A stretch of DNA of 20,592 bases, from assembly GCA_027063295.1 (NCBI GenBank), contig JAMORZ010000003.1, forward strand, positions 1-20,592. The letters run 5' to 3'. A program made the position numbers and the translations under genes. This document shows positions 8,646-14,894 of the stretch, piece after piece (the first letter of the stretch is position 1; each line of letters opens with the position of its first letter). The stretch is from Sulfurimonas sp. Lineage in GTDB: Bacteria; Campylobacterota; Campylobacteria; Campylobacterales; Sulfurimonadaceae. A model generated the notes under the pieces. That model was not told the origin of the DNA and did not search any database. It saw nothing but the letters and a program-made list of their open reading frames with translations.

Positions 8646-9987
8646 TGAGTGCTTTTTGGAAAAATGAGATAAGTTTTTCCATCTCTTTGTTCATCACTTT
8701 TTCATCTTTACCTTCGAGCAATACTCTTAGTTTATTCTCTGTTCCTGAGTAGCGAATAAGATGTCTCATCCCAAGTTTTTCGAGAGATTGAAGATGTTCT
8801 TGTAAACCTATAATGTCTTGTAAAGGTTTCTTCTCTTTTACATTAATGTTAATAAGTTTTTGAGGAAAAAGTTTAAAAGGGCGTAGCACTTCAGAGGCAG
8901 CTGCGTTTTTGTCAATAAGAAGTGACAATACACATAGTGCACTAACAAGTCCATCACCTGTTTTCGCATAGTCGTGCATAATCACATGACCACTTTGCTC
9001 TCCACCAAAGTTGATACCCTCTTTTTTCATCAACTCTAATACATGTTTATCACCAACATCGGAGCGATAAAGTTTTAAACCTTGGGTGTGCATAAAATCA
9101 TCAAGCCCTCCATTGCTCATAACAGTAGCTACGATACCACCACCTTTGAGTTGGTTTTTTTGAGCAAAATAAGCCCCAAGAGCTCCAAGAAGTTGATCTC
9201 CATCAACAACTTCCCCTTTTTCATCTACTACAACAAGTCTATCTGCATCACCATCAAGAGCGATCCCCAAATCTGCTCTGTACTGTACTACTGCTTTGCT
9301 GACATTGTTTGGGTGGAGTGCTCCACACCCTTCGTTGATGTTAAATCCATCTGGTGTGTTGTGCAATACGATAACTTCTGCACCAAGCTCTTCAAGTACT
9401 GTTGGACCAACTTTATAAGCTGCACCGTTTGCAGTGTCAAGGACAATTCTCATCCCTTGTAGTGAATGTGACACAGGAAAAGAGTTTTTAAGCTGAACAA
9501 TATAACGACCAATCACATCATCGATACGTTTTGCTTTTCCTATCTTTTTTCCAGTGATTTGAGCCTCTTTAAGCTTTTCATCATCAAAATAGATAGACTC
9601 TATCTTTGCTTCAACATCTGTTGAAAACTTGTTTCCGTGTGCATCAAAAAACTTGATCCCGTTATCTTCAAAAGAGTTGTGCGATGCACTTATCATGATC
9701 CCCGCATCACAGCGCATATTTTCAGTGATAAATGCAATAGCTGGTGTTGGCATAGGTCCAACTTCTATCACATCATATCCAATAGCAGTAAGACCACTTA
9801 CGATGGCATTTTCTATCATGTATCCACTACGACGAGTATCTTTACCCACTAAAATTTTATGTGTTACAGCTTGTTTTTTGAGGTAGATCCCTACTGCCAT
9901 TGCTACTTTCATAGCTACTTCAGCACTTAAAAAGCTTCCCGCTTCACCCCTTACTCCATCTGTTCCAAATAGTTTTAGTGTTTTCAT
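8638..9987 (-). CDS. glmM: Phosphoglucosamine mutase
   Basis: Converts glucosamine-6-phosphate to glucosamine-1-phosphate, the step before UDP-GlcNAc, and so supplies peptidoglycan and lipopolysaccharide. The 449 residues contain all four active-site elements: the phosphoserine loop ISASHNSFEDNG with Ser102, the magnesium loop DGDADR, the sugar-binding loop GGEQSGH and the phosphate-binding loop RYSGTENKLRV near the C-terminus. The N-terminus KLFGTDGVRGEAG is diagnostic of GlmM among phosphohexomutases. The start ATG is preceded by a GGAAC ribosome site and, 30 bp further up, by TGTTAAAAT. It is divergent from rpsT and is followed by overlapping lspA. Confidence 0.98.
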   Translation of the reverse strand: MKTLKLFGTDGVRGEAGSFLSAEVAMKVAMAVGIYLKKQAVTHKILVGKDTRRSGYMIENAIVSGLTAIGYDVIEVGPMPTPAIAFITENMRCDAGIMISASHNSFEDNGIKFFDAHGNKFSTDVEAKIESIYFDDEKLKEAQITGKKIGKAKRIDDVIGRYIVQLKNSFPVSHSLQGMRIVLDTANGAAYKVGPTVLEELGAEVIVLHNTPDGFNINEGCGALHPNNVSKAVVQYRADLGIALDGDADRLVVVDEKGEVVDGDQLLGALGAYFAQKNQLKGGGIVATVMSNGGLDDFMHTQGLKLYRSDVGDKHVLELMKKEGINFGGEQSGHVIMHDYAKTGDGLVSALCVLSLLIDKNAAASEVLRPFKLFPQKLININVKEKKPLQDIIGLQEHLQSLEKLGMRHLIRYSGTENKLRVLLEGKDEKVMNKEMEKLISFFQKALNA

Positions 9988-10017
9988 AGTTGTTCCATTC
10001 TTTCTTTAAATTGTCAT

Positions 10018-10026
10018 ATTTTAACA
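10018..10026 (-). promoter_or_regulatory. Extended -10 promoter of glmM-lspA
   Basis: The minus strand reads TGTTAAAAT, matching the extended -10 form TGnTAAAAT, about 30 bp upstream of the glmM start codon. It lies back to back with the rpsT promoter within the 108-bp divergent gap; the rest of that gap is A/T-rich with nothing else recognisable. Confidence 0.55.
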
Positions 10027-10057
10027 CCCTTTAACTTAATTTTAATTATTTTTAAGC

Positions 10058-10063
10058 TAATAT
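10058..10063 (+). promoter_or_regulatory. -10 box of the rpsT-prfA promoter
   Basis: TAATAT within GCTAATATTGCGCAC, preceded by a T/A-rich stretch, lies 32 bp before the rpsT ATG. The flank is the same as at the tig promoter on the other strand. There is no clear -35, as is usual in this phylum. Confidence 0.5.
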
Positions 10064-10095
10064 TGCGCACTTAAATTCCAAAAAGGACTAAATTT

Positions 10096-10356
10096 ATGGC
10101 AAATCACAAGTCATCAATTAAGAGAATTCGCCAAACGATCGTTCGTACAGAGCGTAACCGTTTTTATAGAACTCGTCTTAAAAACATTGTAAAAGCAGTA
10201 AACACTGCAGTTGAAGCTGGTAACAAAGAAGAAGCTCAAGCAGCATTCAAAGTTGCTAACCAACAAATCCACAAATTCGTAAGCAAAGGTATTCTTAAAA
10301 AAGAAACTGCTGCTAGAAAAGTTAGCCGTCTACACAAATCTGTAAACGCACTCTAA
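10096..10356 (+). CDS. rpsT: Small ribosomal subunit protein bS20
   Basis: An 86-residue, strongly basic protein that binds 16S rRNA early in 30S assembly. The N-terminus ANHKSSIKRIRQTIVRTERNRFYRTRLKN and the end KETAARKVSRLHKSVNAL match bS20, which folds as a three-helix bundle. Length is typical. The ATG follows AAAAGGAC by eight bases, a strong ribosome site. It heads a unit with prfA, 13 bp downstream, and is divergent from glmM, an order shared with H. pylori. Confidence 0.97.
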   Translation: MANHKSSIKRIRQTIVRTERNRFYRTRLKNIVKAVNTAVEAGNKEEAQAAFKVANQQIHKFVSKGILKKETAARKVSRLHKSVNAL

Positions 10357-10369
10357 GCAAGAGCATATA

Positions 10370-11437
10370 ATGCTTTCAGATAAACTTACACCGTTTATCA
10401 ACCGCTATAATGAACTTAGCGATCTGCTAAGTTCACCTGATATCACTTCCGACATTAAACGTATGACGGAACTTTCCAAAGAACAATCTTCCCTTTTACC
10501 AATCGTTGAAAAAGCAAAAGAGTATCAAGCACTTATCGCTGAAATTGCAGAAGCAAAAGAGATGCTAAGTGATGCTGAGATGGGAGAGATGGCCAAAGAG
10601 GAACTCAAAGAGCTTGAACCTCAAAAGCCACTTTTAGAAGAGGAGATAAAACTTCTTCTTCTTCCAAAGGATCCAAATGATGATAGAAATATCATCGTAG
10701 AGCTTCGTGCTGGAGCTGGTGGAGATGAAGCAGCTATCTTTGTTGGAGATCTTTTTGATGCTTATACTCGCTATGCAGATCTTCGTGGATGGAAGATAGA
10801 GATTATCTCAACATCTCCATCAGATGCTGGTGGGTATAAAGAGGTCACAGCACTTATCAAGGGTGAGCAGGTTTATAGTAGGTTGAAGTATGAAGGGGGA
10901 ACACACAGGGTACAACGTGTTCCACAAACTGAGTCACAAGGTCGTGTACACACTTCAGCTATCACAGTTGCAGTTATGCCTGAGGTAGATGATGTTGAGA
11001 TCGAGATTAATGATAATGATTTAAAAATCGATGTAATGCGTTCTTCTGGATGTGGCGGACAGTCAGTTAATACTACTGACTCTGCTGTTCGTATCACTCA
11101 CCTTCCAACAGGGATAGTGGTTACCAACCAAGATCAAAAATCACAACATAAAAACCGTGAAAAAGCGATGAAAGTACTCAAAGCAAGACTTTATGATCTT
11201 GAGATGCAAGCACAACAATCTGAAAACGCAGCAGAGCGTGCAGCTCAGGTTGGAACAGGTGATAGAAGTGGTCGTATCAGAACATACAACTACCCACAAA
11301 ACCGTATTTCAGATCACAGAATCAACCTTACATTATATCGTTTAGGTGAGATTATGGGTGGTGGTCTTTTTGATGAGATTATTGAGCCACTTATAGCAGA
11401 TACACAAGCAAAGGTTGTTGAAGCAGCTGGTTTGTAG
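10370..11437 (+). CDS. prfA: Peptide chain release factor 1
   Basis: Recognises UAA and UAG stop codons and triggers peptide release. The 355 residues include the tripeptide codon-recognition motif, here PQT (185-187, in HRVQRVPQTESQGRVHTSA), in the PxT form expected of RF1 rather than the SPF of RF2. The GGQ loop that enters the peptidyl-transferase centre is at 229-231 (SSGCGGQSVNTTDSAVR), and its Gln is the usual target of PrmC methylation. The N-terminal helical domain and the C-terminal YNYPQNRISDHRINLTLY segment are intact. The ribosome site is weak (GCAAGAG), so coupling with rpsT is likely. No terminator was seen directly after the stop; the next strong one is that of the small RNA about 75 bp on. 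Confidence 0.98.
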   Translation: MLSDKLTPFINRYNELSDLLSSPDITSDIKRMTELSKEQSSLLPIVEKAKEYQALIAEIAEAKEMLSDAEMGEMAKEELKELEPQKPLLEEEIKLLLLPKDPNDDRNIIVELRAGAGGDEAAIFVGDLFDAYTRYADLRGWKIEIISTSPSDAGGYKEVTALIKGEQVYSRLKYEGGTHRVQRVPQTESQGRVHTSAITVAVMPEVDDVEIEINDNDLKIDVMRSSGCGGQSVNTTDSAVRITHLPTGIVVTNQDQKSQHKNREKAMKVLKARLYDLEMQAQQSENAAERAAQVGTGDRSGRIRTYNYPQNRISDHRINLTLYRLGEIMGGGLFDEIIEPLIADTQAKVVEAAGL

Positions 11438-11450
11438 AATTTTATATTTT

Positions 11451-11459
11451 TGTTATAAT
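11451..11459 (+). promoter_or_regulatory. Consensus extended -10 promoter of the intergenic small RNA
   Basis: TGTTATAAT matches the extended -10 form exactly and follows a run of A/T (TTTTATATTTT). It lies 14-22 bp after the prfA stop codon. There is no gene immediately downstream, so it most likely drives the short RNA ended by the terminator at 11511-11545. The motif and its downstream bases (TATAATTGCAC) recur at the promoter in front of the gene at 13699. Confidence 0.7.
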
Positions 11460-11465
11460 TGCACT

Positions 11466-11545
11466 GATACACAAGTATAACTTAGTGAGTTGGTTGCTCA
11501 CATATCGCTGAACCCTTCCTTCTTTTGAAGGAAGGGTTTTTTTTT
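11466..11545 (+). ncRNA. Candidate small RNA of about 80 nt, possible type I antitoxin
   Basis: Predicted from promoter and terminator: the extended -10 ends at 11459, so transcription should begin near 11466, and the 12-bp terminator with nine Ts ends at 11545. There is no ATG and no convincing ORF. Two small hairpins can be drawn, CACAAGT-ATA-ACTTaGTG (11470-11487, one bulge) or, overlapping it, GTGAG-TTGGTTG-CTCAC (11485-11501). Bases 11469-11483 pair without a break (13 Watson-Crick, 2 G-U) with 11616-11630. Bases 11500-11509 pair perfectly with 11587-11596. Both targets flank the SD and start of the downstream 18-codon ORF. This suggests an antisense-type regulator of that ORF. I do not recognise it as 6S, SRP, tmRNA, RNase P RNA or a known riboswitch. 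The 5' end is estimated. Confidence 0.6.
11511..11545 (+). terminator. Strong intrinsic terminator of the small RNA
   Basis: AACCCTTCCTTC (11511-11522) and GAAGGAAGGGTT (11527-11538) form a perfect 12-bp stem with a TTTT loop, followed by a nine-T tract (11537-11545). On the opposite strand the stem is followed by CAGCGA, so it works only rightwards. It ends the small RNA and would also catch read-through from prfA. Confidence 0.9.
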
Positions 11546-11586
11546 GCCTATTTTTTTACAAGTTATTGTGGGTAGTATTGGGTGGG

Positions 11587-11630
11587 AGCGATATGTAAAG
11601 GAGTATCTTTGCTTAGAGTTGTACTTGTGT
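11587..11630 (+). repeat. Downstream arm of a gapped inverted repeat spanning the ORF's SD and start
   Basis: AGCGATATGT (11587-11596) is the exact reverse complement of 11500-11509. GTTGTACTTGTGT (11618-11630) is that of 11469-11481 at 12 of 13 bases. The two arms, 41 and 44 bp long, match at both ends and differ in the middle, where this arm carries the SD and the TTG start. The terminator lies between the arms. Confidence 0.8.
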
Positions 11631-11665
11631 TGTTACTACTAGGCTACTTAACCAAGCTAATGTAG
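11609..11665 (+). CDS. Candidate 18-residue hydrophobic peptide, possible type I toxin
   Basis: An 18-codon ORF from TTG (11609) to TAG (11665) reads MLRVVLVLLLLGYLTKLM. AAAGGAG (11597-11603) lies five bases before the TTG, the best ribosome site in this gap. The peptide has eight Leu and three Val between Arg3 and Lys16, the plan of very small membrane toxins such as E. coli Ibs (18-19 residues, also starting with a basic residue and a Val/Ile/Leu run). The RNA flanking its SD and start is complementary to the upstream small RNA. A stem of 12 bp with a 4-base bulge (CTTGTG..TACTAC at 11624-11639 with GTAGTACACAAG at 11662-11673) folds up codons 6-11 and the stop. I found no strong promoter of its own; TAGTAT (11573-11578) is a weak candidate. 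Alternatives are a Leu-rich leader peptide, though no biosynthetic operon follows, or a chance ORF. Confidence 0.4.
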   Translation: MLRVVLVLLLLGYLTKLM

Positions 11666-11670
11666 TACAC

Positions 11671-11697
11671 AAGAGGAGGTCTAACCACCCTCCTCTT
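11671..11697. other. G/C-rich hairpin at the dapF 3' end, possible weak terminator
   Basis: AAGAGGAGG (11671-11679) and CCTCCTCTT (11689-11697) form a perfect 9-bp stem with a 9-base loop, overlapping the dapF stop codon. Neither strand has a T-run after it (ACAACTCC rightwards, GTGTACTAC leftwards), so it is not a standard intrinsic terminator. It could protect the 3' end of either the dapF mRNA or the small-ORF transcript. Confidence 0.5.
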
Positions 11698-12454
11698 ACA
11701 ACTCCCACTCAGTATTAAAAGTATTTACAACTCTACCTTTAAAAGTGATTGTTCTTTCGTTGACTCCAAGATAGAGTGTCTCACCACTTGTTGGGTATAC
11801 CTCTATACTCTCTTTTACTTTATTTTCCTGCAAAGCTCTGTAAAAACAAGCTGCCATTCCTGTTCCACAAGCAAGTGTCTCATCTTCAACGCCACGCTCA
11901 TAAGTGCGAACTCGTAGATTTTCTCCATCTTTGGCACAGATATTGACATTTGCATTGTATTTAAAACGCAGCTCTCTAGCTTCTTCTTTGTCAAACTTCT
12001 TTACACTTTCTTGTAAGCAAACCAGATGGGGTACACCCGTATTTAAAAGCCACCACTTTTTACCATTATATTCTATCTCTTTATCTAGTATTAGAGGGGG
12101 TGTGAGTTCACTTAAAACCATACCACTTTTTTGATCATCATCTTCAACAGCTGCGTTTATCACCCCTGCACCTGTAAGAAAACGCATCTTTTGTGGTGCC
12201 AACTCTCTTGTATAAGCATAGTGGGCACAGGCACGGCTACCATTACCACACATCTCAGCTTCACTTCCATCGGAGTTGTAAAAAAGCCATTTAAAATCAC
12301 ACTCATCATGAGGAACAATAACGATTAATCCATCAGCACCTATCCCATCTTGACGGTGACACAGTTCTTTTGCAAGAGAGGAGTAGTCTTTTTCATCCTC
12401 TGTGTGAAAGATGACAAAATCGTTTCCATTTGCACTGTATTTTGCTATTTGCAT
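11696..12454 (-). CDS. dapF: Diaminopimelate epimerase
   Basis: Interconverts LL- and meso-diaminopimelate, the last step before lysine and the source of the peptidoglycan cross-linking residue. It is a cofactor-free enzyme using two cysteines, both visible in the 252 residues: Cys69 in AEMCGNGSRACAHY and Cys196 in ETLACGTGMAAC. The N-terminus KYSANGNDFVIF and the DGIGADGLIVI segment are also typical. The ATG at 12454 follows AAGGAG by eight bases and overlaps the end of coaE by 10 bases. It is the last gene of the speE-like-coaE-dapF unit. A hairpin without a U-tract covers its stop codon. Confidence 0.97.
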   Translation of the reverse strand: MQIAKYSANGNDFVIFHTEDEKDYSSLAKELCHRQDGIGADGLIVIVPHDECDFKWLFYNSDGSEAEMCGNGSRACAHYAYTRELAPQKMRFLTGAGVINAAVEDDDQKSGMVLSELTPPLILDKEIEYNGKKWWLLNTGVPHLVCLQESVKKFDKEEARELRFKYNANVNICAKDGENLRVRTYERGVEDETLACGTGMAACFYRALQENKVKESIEVYPTSGETLYLGVNERTITFKGRVVNTFNTEWEL

Positions 12455-13047
12455 AGGTATTTCTCCTTGATTAGTTCTACGAAGTTTTCCACTTCTTGTT
12501 GGAGGTGTTTGAGGTTTTGCGAGTTATCTATCACCCATGTTGCTCTTTGTTTTTTCTCATCTATGGGCATCTGTGAGGCGATACGTTTGAGTGATTCTTC
12601 TTTTGAGTAGCCGTTGCGCTTCATAAAACGTTCAAGCTGTATATCGCTTGGAGTATAAACAACAACACTTTCTTTGATATCGTAGTTATTGTTTTCAAAA
12701 AATAGGGGAATATCTATAAGATAGGGAAACTCAAAACTGTCTTGTTTTTCACTTCTCGCTTCAATCTCTGAGCGAATCTTTGGGTGAAGATACTCTTCGA
12801 GCTGTTTTTTTGCTTTTTCATCAGAAAAAACCAACTCTCCAAGTTTTGCTCTATCAACTTTGCCTGAGTCTTTTACAAACTCTTTTCCATAGACCTTACT
12901 CACCCATGTACTGGAGTTATCAAGTATCTCATGACTAATAGAGTCTGCATCGATCACCCTCATACCATTGAGAGCCATCAGAGATGCTACAGTACTTTTA
13001 CCTGTTGCTATACCACCAGTTAGCGCTATGGCATATTTGTAAGCCAT
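12445..13047 (-). CDS. coaE: Dephospho-CoA kinase
   Basis: Phosphorylates the 3'-hydroxyl of dephospho-CoA, the last step of coenzyme A synthesis. The 200 residues start with the P-loop LTGGIATGKSTVA (9-21), followed by the VIDADSISHEIL segment, in which Asp33 and Asp35 take the place of the family's catalytic and metal-binding acids. The LHPKIRSEIE and YLIDIPLFFENN segments are also typical of CoaE. The start codon overlaps the stop of the upstream speE-like gene (TAATG), and its own end overlaps dapF by 10 bases, so the three are one operon. The neighbouring speE-like gene is also its neighbour in H. pylori. Confidence 0.96.
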   Translation of the reverse strand: MAYKYAIALTGGIATGKSTVASLMALNGMRVIDADSISHEILDNSSTWVSKVYGKEFVKDSGKVDRAKLGELVFSDEKAKKQLEEYLHPKIRSEIEARSEKQDSFEFPYLIDIPLFFENNNYDIKESVVVYTPSDIQLERFMKRNGYSKEESLKRIASQMPIDEKKQRATWVIDNSQNLKHLQQEVENFVELIKEKYLCK

Positions 13048-13592
13048 TAGTTTTTAATGATCCCTAGATACTCTTTTCTGATATAGTTCCCCATCGCAAA
13101 TGCAGCTGGATGAACATCACAGTTGTAGTACTCTAAATTATCAAGCATATCTGTTCTTTGGAGGATGATATCTGCTGTTGGGTGATACTCTTTTGAAGCT
13201 AAAAGTGCTTTTGTCTGACCAACATCAAAAGGCATAATAATTTTTGTGTATTTGCTTAAAATACTCATAATCTGCTTGTTCTCATCAACTGCATCATCAA
13301 GTGAAGGTATAGTTATAACCATAAGCCCATCATTTTTAAGTACACGGTTGATGTGCGCAAGCACTGCAGCATCACCGCCAACTTCAGAGATAACAACATC
13401 ATAAGCTTTATCTTCAGCAGCTCTTAGTGCATCTAGTGTTGCATCTTTTGCATCACACTCTATTGCATCATGTTTTGCAGCTTCAGCTGCCAAATCTTTT
13501 GCATTATTGCTTAAGATAAGCACTTTTTTTGGATCTTTTGATGTACAAAGTGGTACATGAACCATCATTTCATTGTAGATAAAATTTTTCAT
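13047..13592 (-). CDS. speE: Short, degenerate spermidine-synthase-like protein
   Basis: Spermidine synthases transfer aminopropyl groups from decarboxylated AdoMet to putrescine. This protein has only 181 residues against about 260-290 in the family. It starts directly at FIYNEMMVHVPLCTSKDPKKVLIL, the point where the catalytic Rossmann domain begins, so the N-terminal beta domain is absent. The usual GGGDGG nucleotide loop is replaced by LSNNAKDLA. The C-terminal YYNCDVHPAAFAMGNYIRKEYLGIIKN resembles the end of the divergent H. pylori SpeE (HP0832), also next to coaE. The start is well supported: AAGGAAA nine bases before the ATG and TGATAAAAT upstream, with only 106 bp to the divergent gene, leaving no room for a lost N-terminus. 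Enzymatic activity is doubtful; it could be an inactive homologue or a methyltransferase-fold regulator. Confidence 0.8.
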   Translation of the reverse strand: MKNFIYNEMMVHVPLCTSKDPKKVLILSNNAKDLAAEAAKHDAIECDAKDATLDALRAAEDKAYDVVISEVGGDAAVLAHINRVLKNDGLMVITIPSLDDAVDENKQIMSILSKYTKIIMPFDVGQTKALLASKEYHPTADIILQRTDMLDNLEYYNCDVHPAAFAMGNYIRKEYLGIIKN

Positions 13593-13620
13593 AGTATAAA
13601 TTTCCTTATATTTGGAATGG

Positions 13621-13629
13621 ATTTTATCA
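13621..13629 (-). promoter_or_regulatory. Extended -10 promoter of the speE-like-coaE-dapF operon
   Basis: The minus strand reads TGATAAAAT, a full extended -10 form, about 29 bp before the speE-like start codon. It predicts a 5' leader of roughly 20 nt that contains the AAGGAAA ribosome site. Confidence 0.6.
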
Positions 13630-13658
13630 TATTTGGATTAATTTTACTTAATTATAGA

Positions 13659-13664
13659 TATAAT
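13659..13664 (+). promoter_or_regulatory. -10 box of the DUF2892-purM promoter
   Basis: A consensus TATAAT lies 34 bp before the ATG at 13699, followed by TGCACC. The 11 bases TATAATTGCAC are the same as at the small-RNA promoter. There is no TG extension and no clear -35. Confidence 0.6.
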
Positions 13665-13698
13665 TGCACCAAATTAATATTAATCTAAAGGTAATTGT

Positions 13699-13893
13699 AT
13701 GGATTACAATAAAATCAGAAAAATATGTAGACCTGTAAGAATCGTTCTTGGTTTAGCACTCATTATTACAGGTGTTGTAACAGGTAATGCACTGTTTTAT
13801 CTAGGAGTTGTACCTCTTATCGCTGGAATTGTAAACTTTTGCCCACTTTGTATCATTACTAAAAAGTGTGATTTACCTCAAAACGGAGAATAA
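13699..13893 (+). CDS. Small DUF2892-type membrane protein
   Basis: A 64-residue protein resembling the DUF2892 family (the membrane part of YgaP-like rhodanese proteins, also found free-standing). A basic N-terminus (MDYNKIRKICRPVR) is followed by two hydrophobic spans, about 15-28 and 31-47, separated by a short turn (GNA). The end has FCPLCIITKKC, three cysteines that could sit at the membrane surface; a CP motif in this place is common in DUF2892. The function of the family is not established, and a role with sulfur or thiols is only a guess from the YgaP link. AAAGG precedes the ATG by seven bases, and TATAAT lies upstream. Its stop overlaps a possible purM start, so the two are co-transcribed. 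Confidence 0.8.
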   Translation: MDYNKIRKICRPVRIVLGLALIITGVVTGNALFYLGVVPLIAGIVNFCPLCIITKKCDLPQNGE

Positions 13894-13895
13894 TG

Positions 13896-14894
13896 ATGAG
13901 TCAAATAAGCTACAAAGATGCGGGTGTAGATATTGATGCTGGAAACAGTTTTGTAGAAAATATCAAACCACTTGTAAAAGCGACAAAGATCCCAGGTGTT
14001 ATGGGTGGAATAGGTTCTTTTGCAGGTGCATTTGAACTTCCAAAAGGTTTTAAAGAGCCTGTAATGCTAGCTGCAACTGATGGAGTTGGAACAAAACTCA
14101 AACTTGCAATTGACAGTGGTATCCACAACACTGTTGGGATCGACCTTGTTGCGATGTGTGTAAATGATCTTTTATGTAACTTTGGAACTCCATCATTTTT
14201 CCTGGACTACTATGCAACAGGAAAGCTTGATGTAAATGTAGCTACAAATGTAGTTGCAGGGATCGCTGAGGGGTGTAAACAAGCTGAGTGTGCACTGATT
14301 GGTGGTGAGACTGCTGAGATGCCAGGGATGTACTCTGAGGATGATTACGATCTAGCCGGTTTTGCTGTGGGTGTAGCTGAAAAAAGTGAGATGGATAGAG
14401 TCTCTCTTGTAAAAGCTGGACATAAACTTATAGCACTTCCATCTTCAGGACTCCATTCAAATGGTTTCTCACTTGCTAGAAAAGTGTTGTTTGAGAAAAT
14501 GGGTATGAAATTTGATGATGAGTTTAATGGTAAGCCACTTATTGAGACACTTTTAGAACCAACAAATATCTATGTAAAAACTTTTAAAGCATTACAAAAT
14601 GAGATTGTAGCTATGGCACACATCACAGGTGGAGGGATTGTTGAGAATCTTCCACGTGTACTACCTGAGAATCTTATGGCAGAAGTAAAACAAGATGCGG
14701 TCAAAGTTCTTCCTATCTTTGAGCTTATGAGTGAGCATGTTGATCGTGATGAGATGTTTAGAGCATTTAATATGGGTGTGGGTATGATACTTGTTGTAGA
14801 AGATGCAAATGTTGAAAAAGTGTTAGCTGAGGCTGAGGGTTCTTATCTTGTTGGTGAGATCAAAGAGGGAAAACGTGAAGTTAAGATGATCTAG
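13896..14894 (+). CDS. purM: Phosphoribosylformylglycinamidine cyclo-ligase (AIR synthetase)
   Basis: Closes the imidazole ring of purines, converting FGAM to AIR with ATP. At 332 residues it is of family length. Typical segments are YKDAGVDIDAGN at the N-terminus, GGIGSFAG, the glycine-rich ATDGVGTKLKLA, the conserved LIGGETAEMPGMY, GLHSNGFSLAR and HITGGGIVENLPRVLP. Two adjacent ATGs are possible. I chose the second (13896), as GGAG at 13885-13888 is seven bases from it but only four from the first (13893), which overlaps the upstream stop. It is probably transcribed with the small membrane protein. No other purine gene is near. It converges on the histidine kinase gene, 10 bp away. Confidence 0.97.
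   Translation: MSQISYKDAGVDIDAGNSFVENIKPLVKATKIPGVMGGIGSFAGAFELPKGFKEPVMLAATDGVGTKLKLAIDSGIHNTVGIDLVAMCVNDLLCNFGTPSFFLDYYATGKLDVNVATNVVAGIAEGCKQAECALIGGETAEMPGMYSEDDYDLAGFAVGVAEKSEMDRVSLVKAGHKLIALPSSGLHSNGFSLARKVLFEKMGMKFDDEFNGKPLIETLLEPTNIYVKTFKALQNEIVAMAHITGGGIVENLPRVLPENLMAEVKQDAVKVLPIFELMSEHVDRDEMFRAFNMGVGMILVVEDANVEKVLAEAEGSYLVGEIKEGKREVKMI

Noticed and set aside
11466..11545. Small RNA as a tRNA, SRP RNA, 6S RNA or riboswitch
   Set aside because: No cloverleaf, no SRP or 6S core sequence that I recognise, and no gene directly downstream in the right distance with a matching metabolic role.
11609..11665. Reading the Leu-rich 18-codon ORF as an attenuator leader peptide of a leucine or ilv operon
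   Set aside because: It has four Leu codons in a row, as in leu leaders, but the next gene downstream (dapF) is on the opposite strand, and no hairpin with a U-tract follows. Kept as an alternative only.
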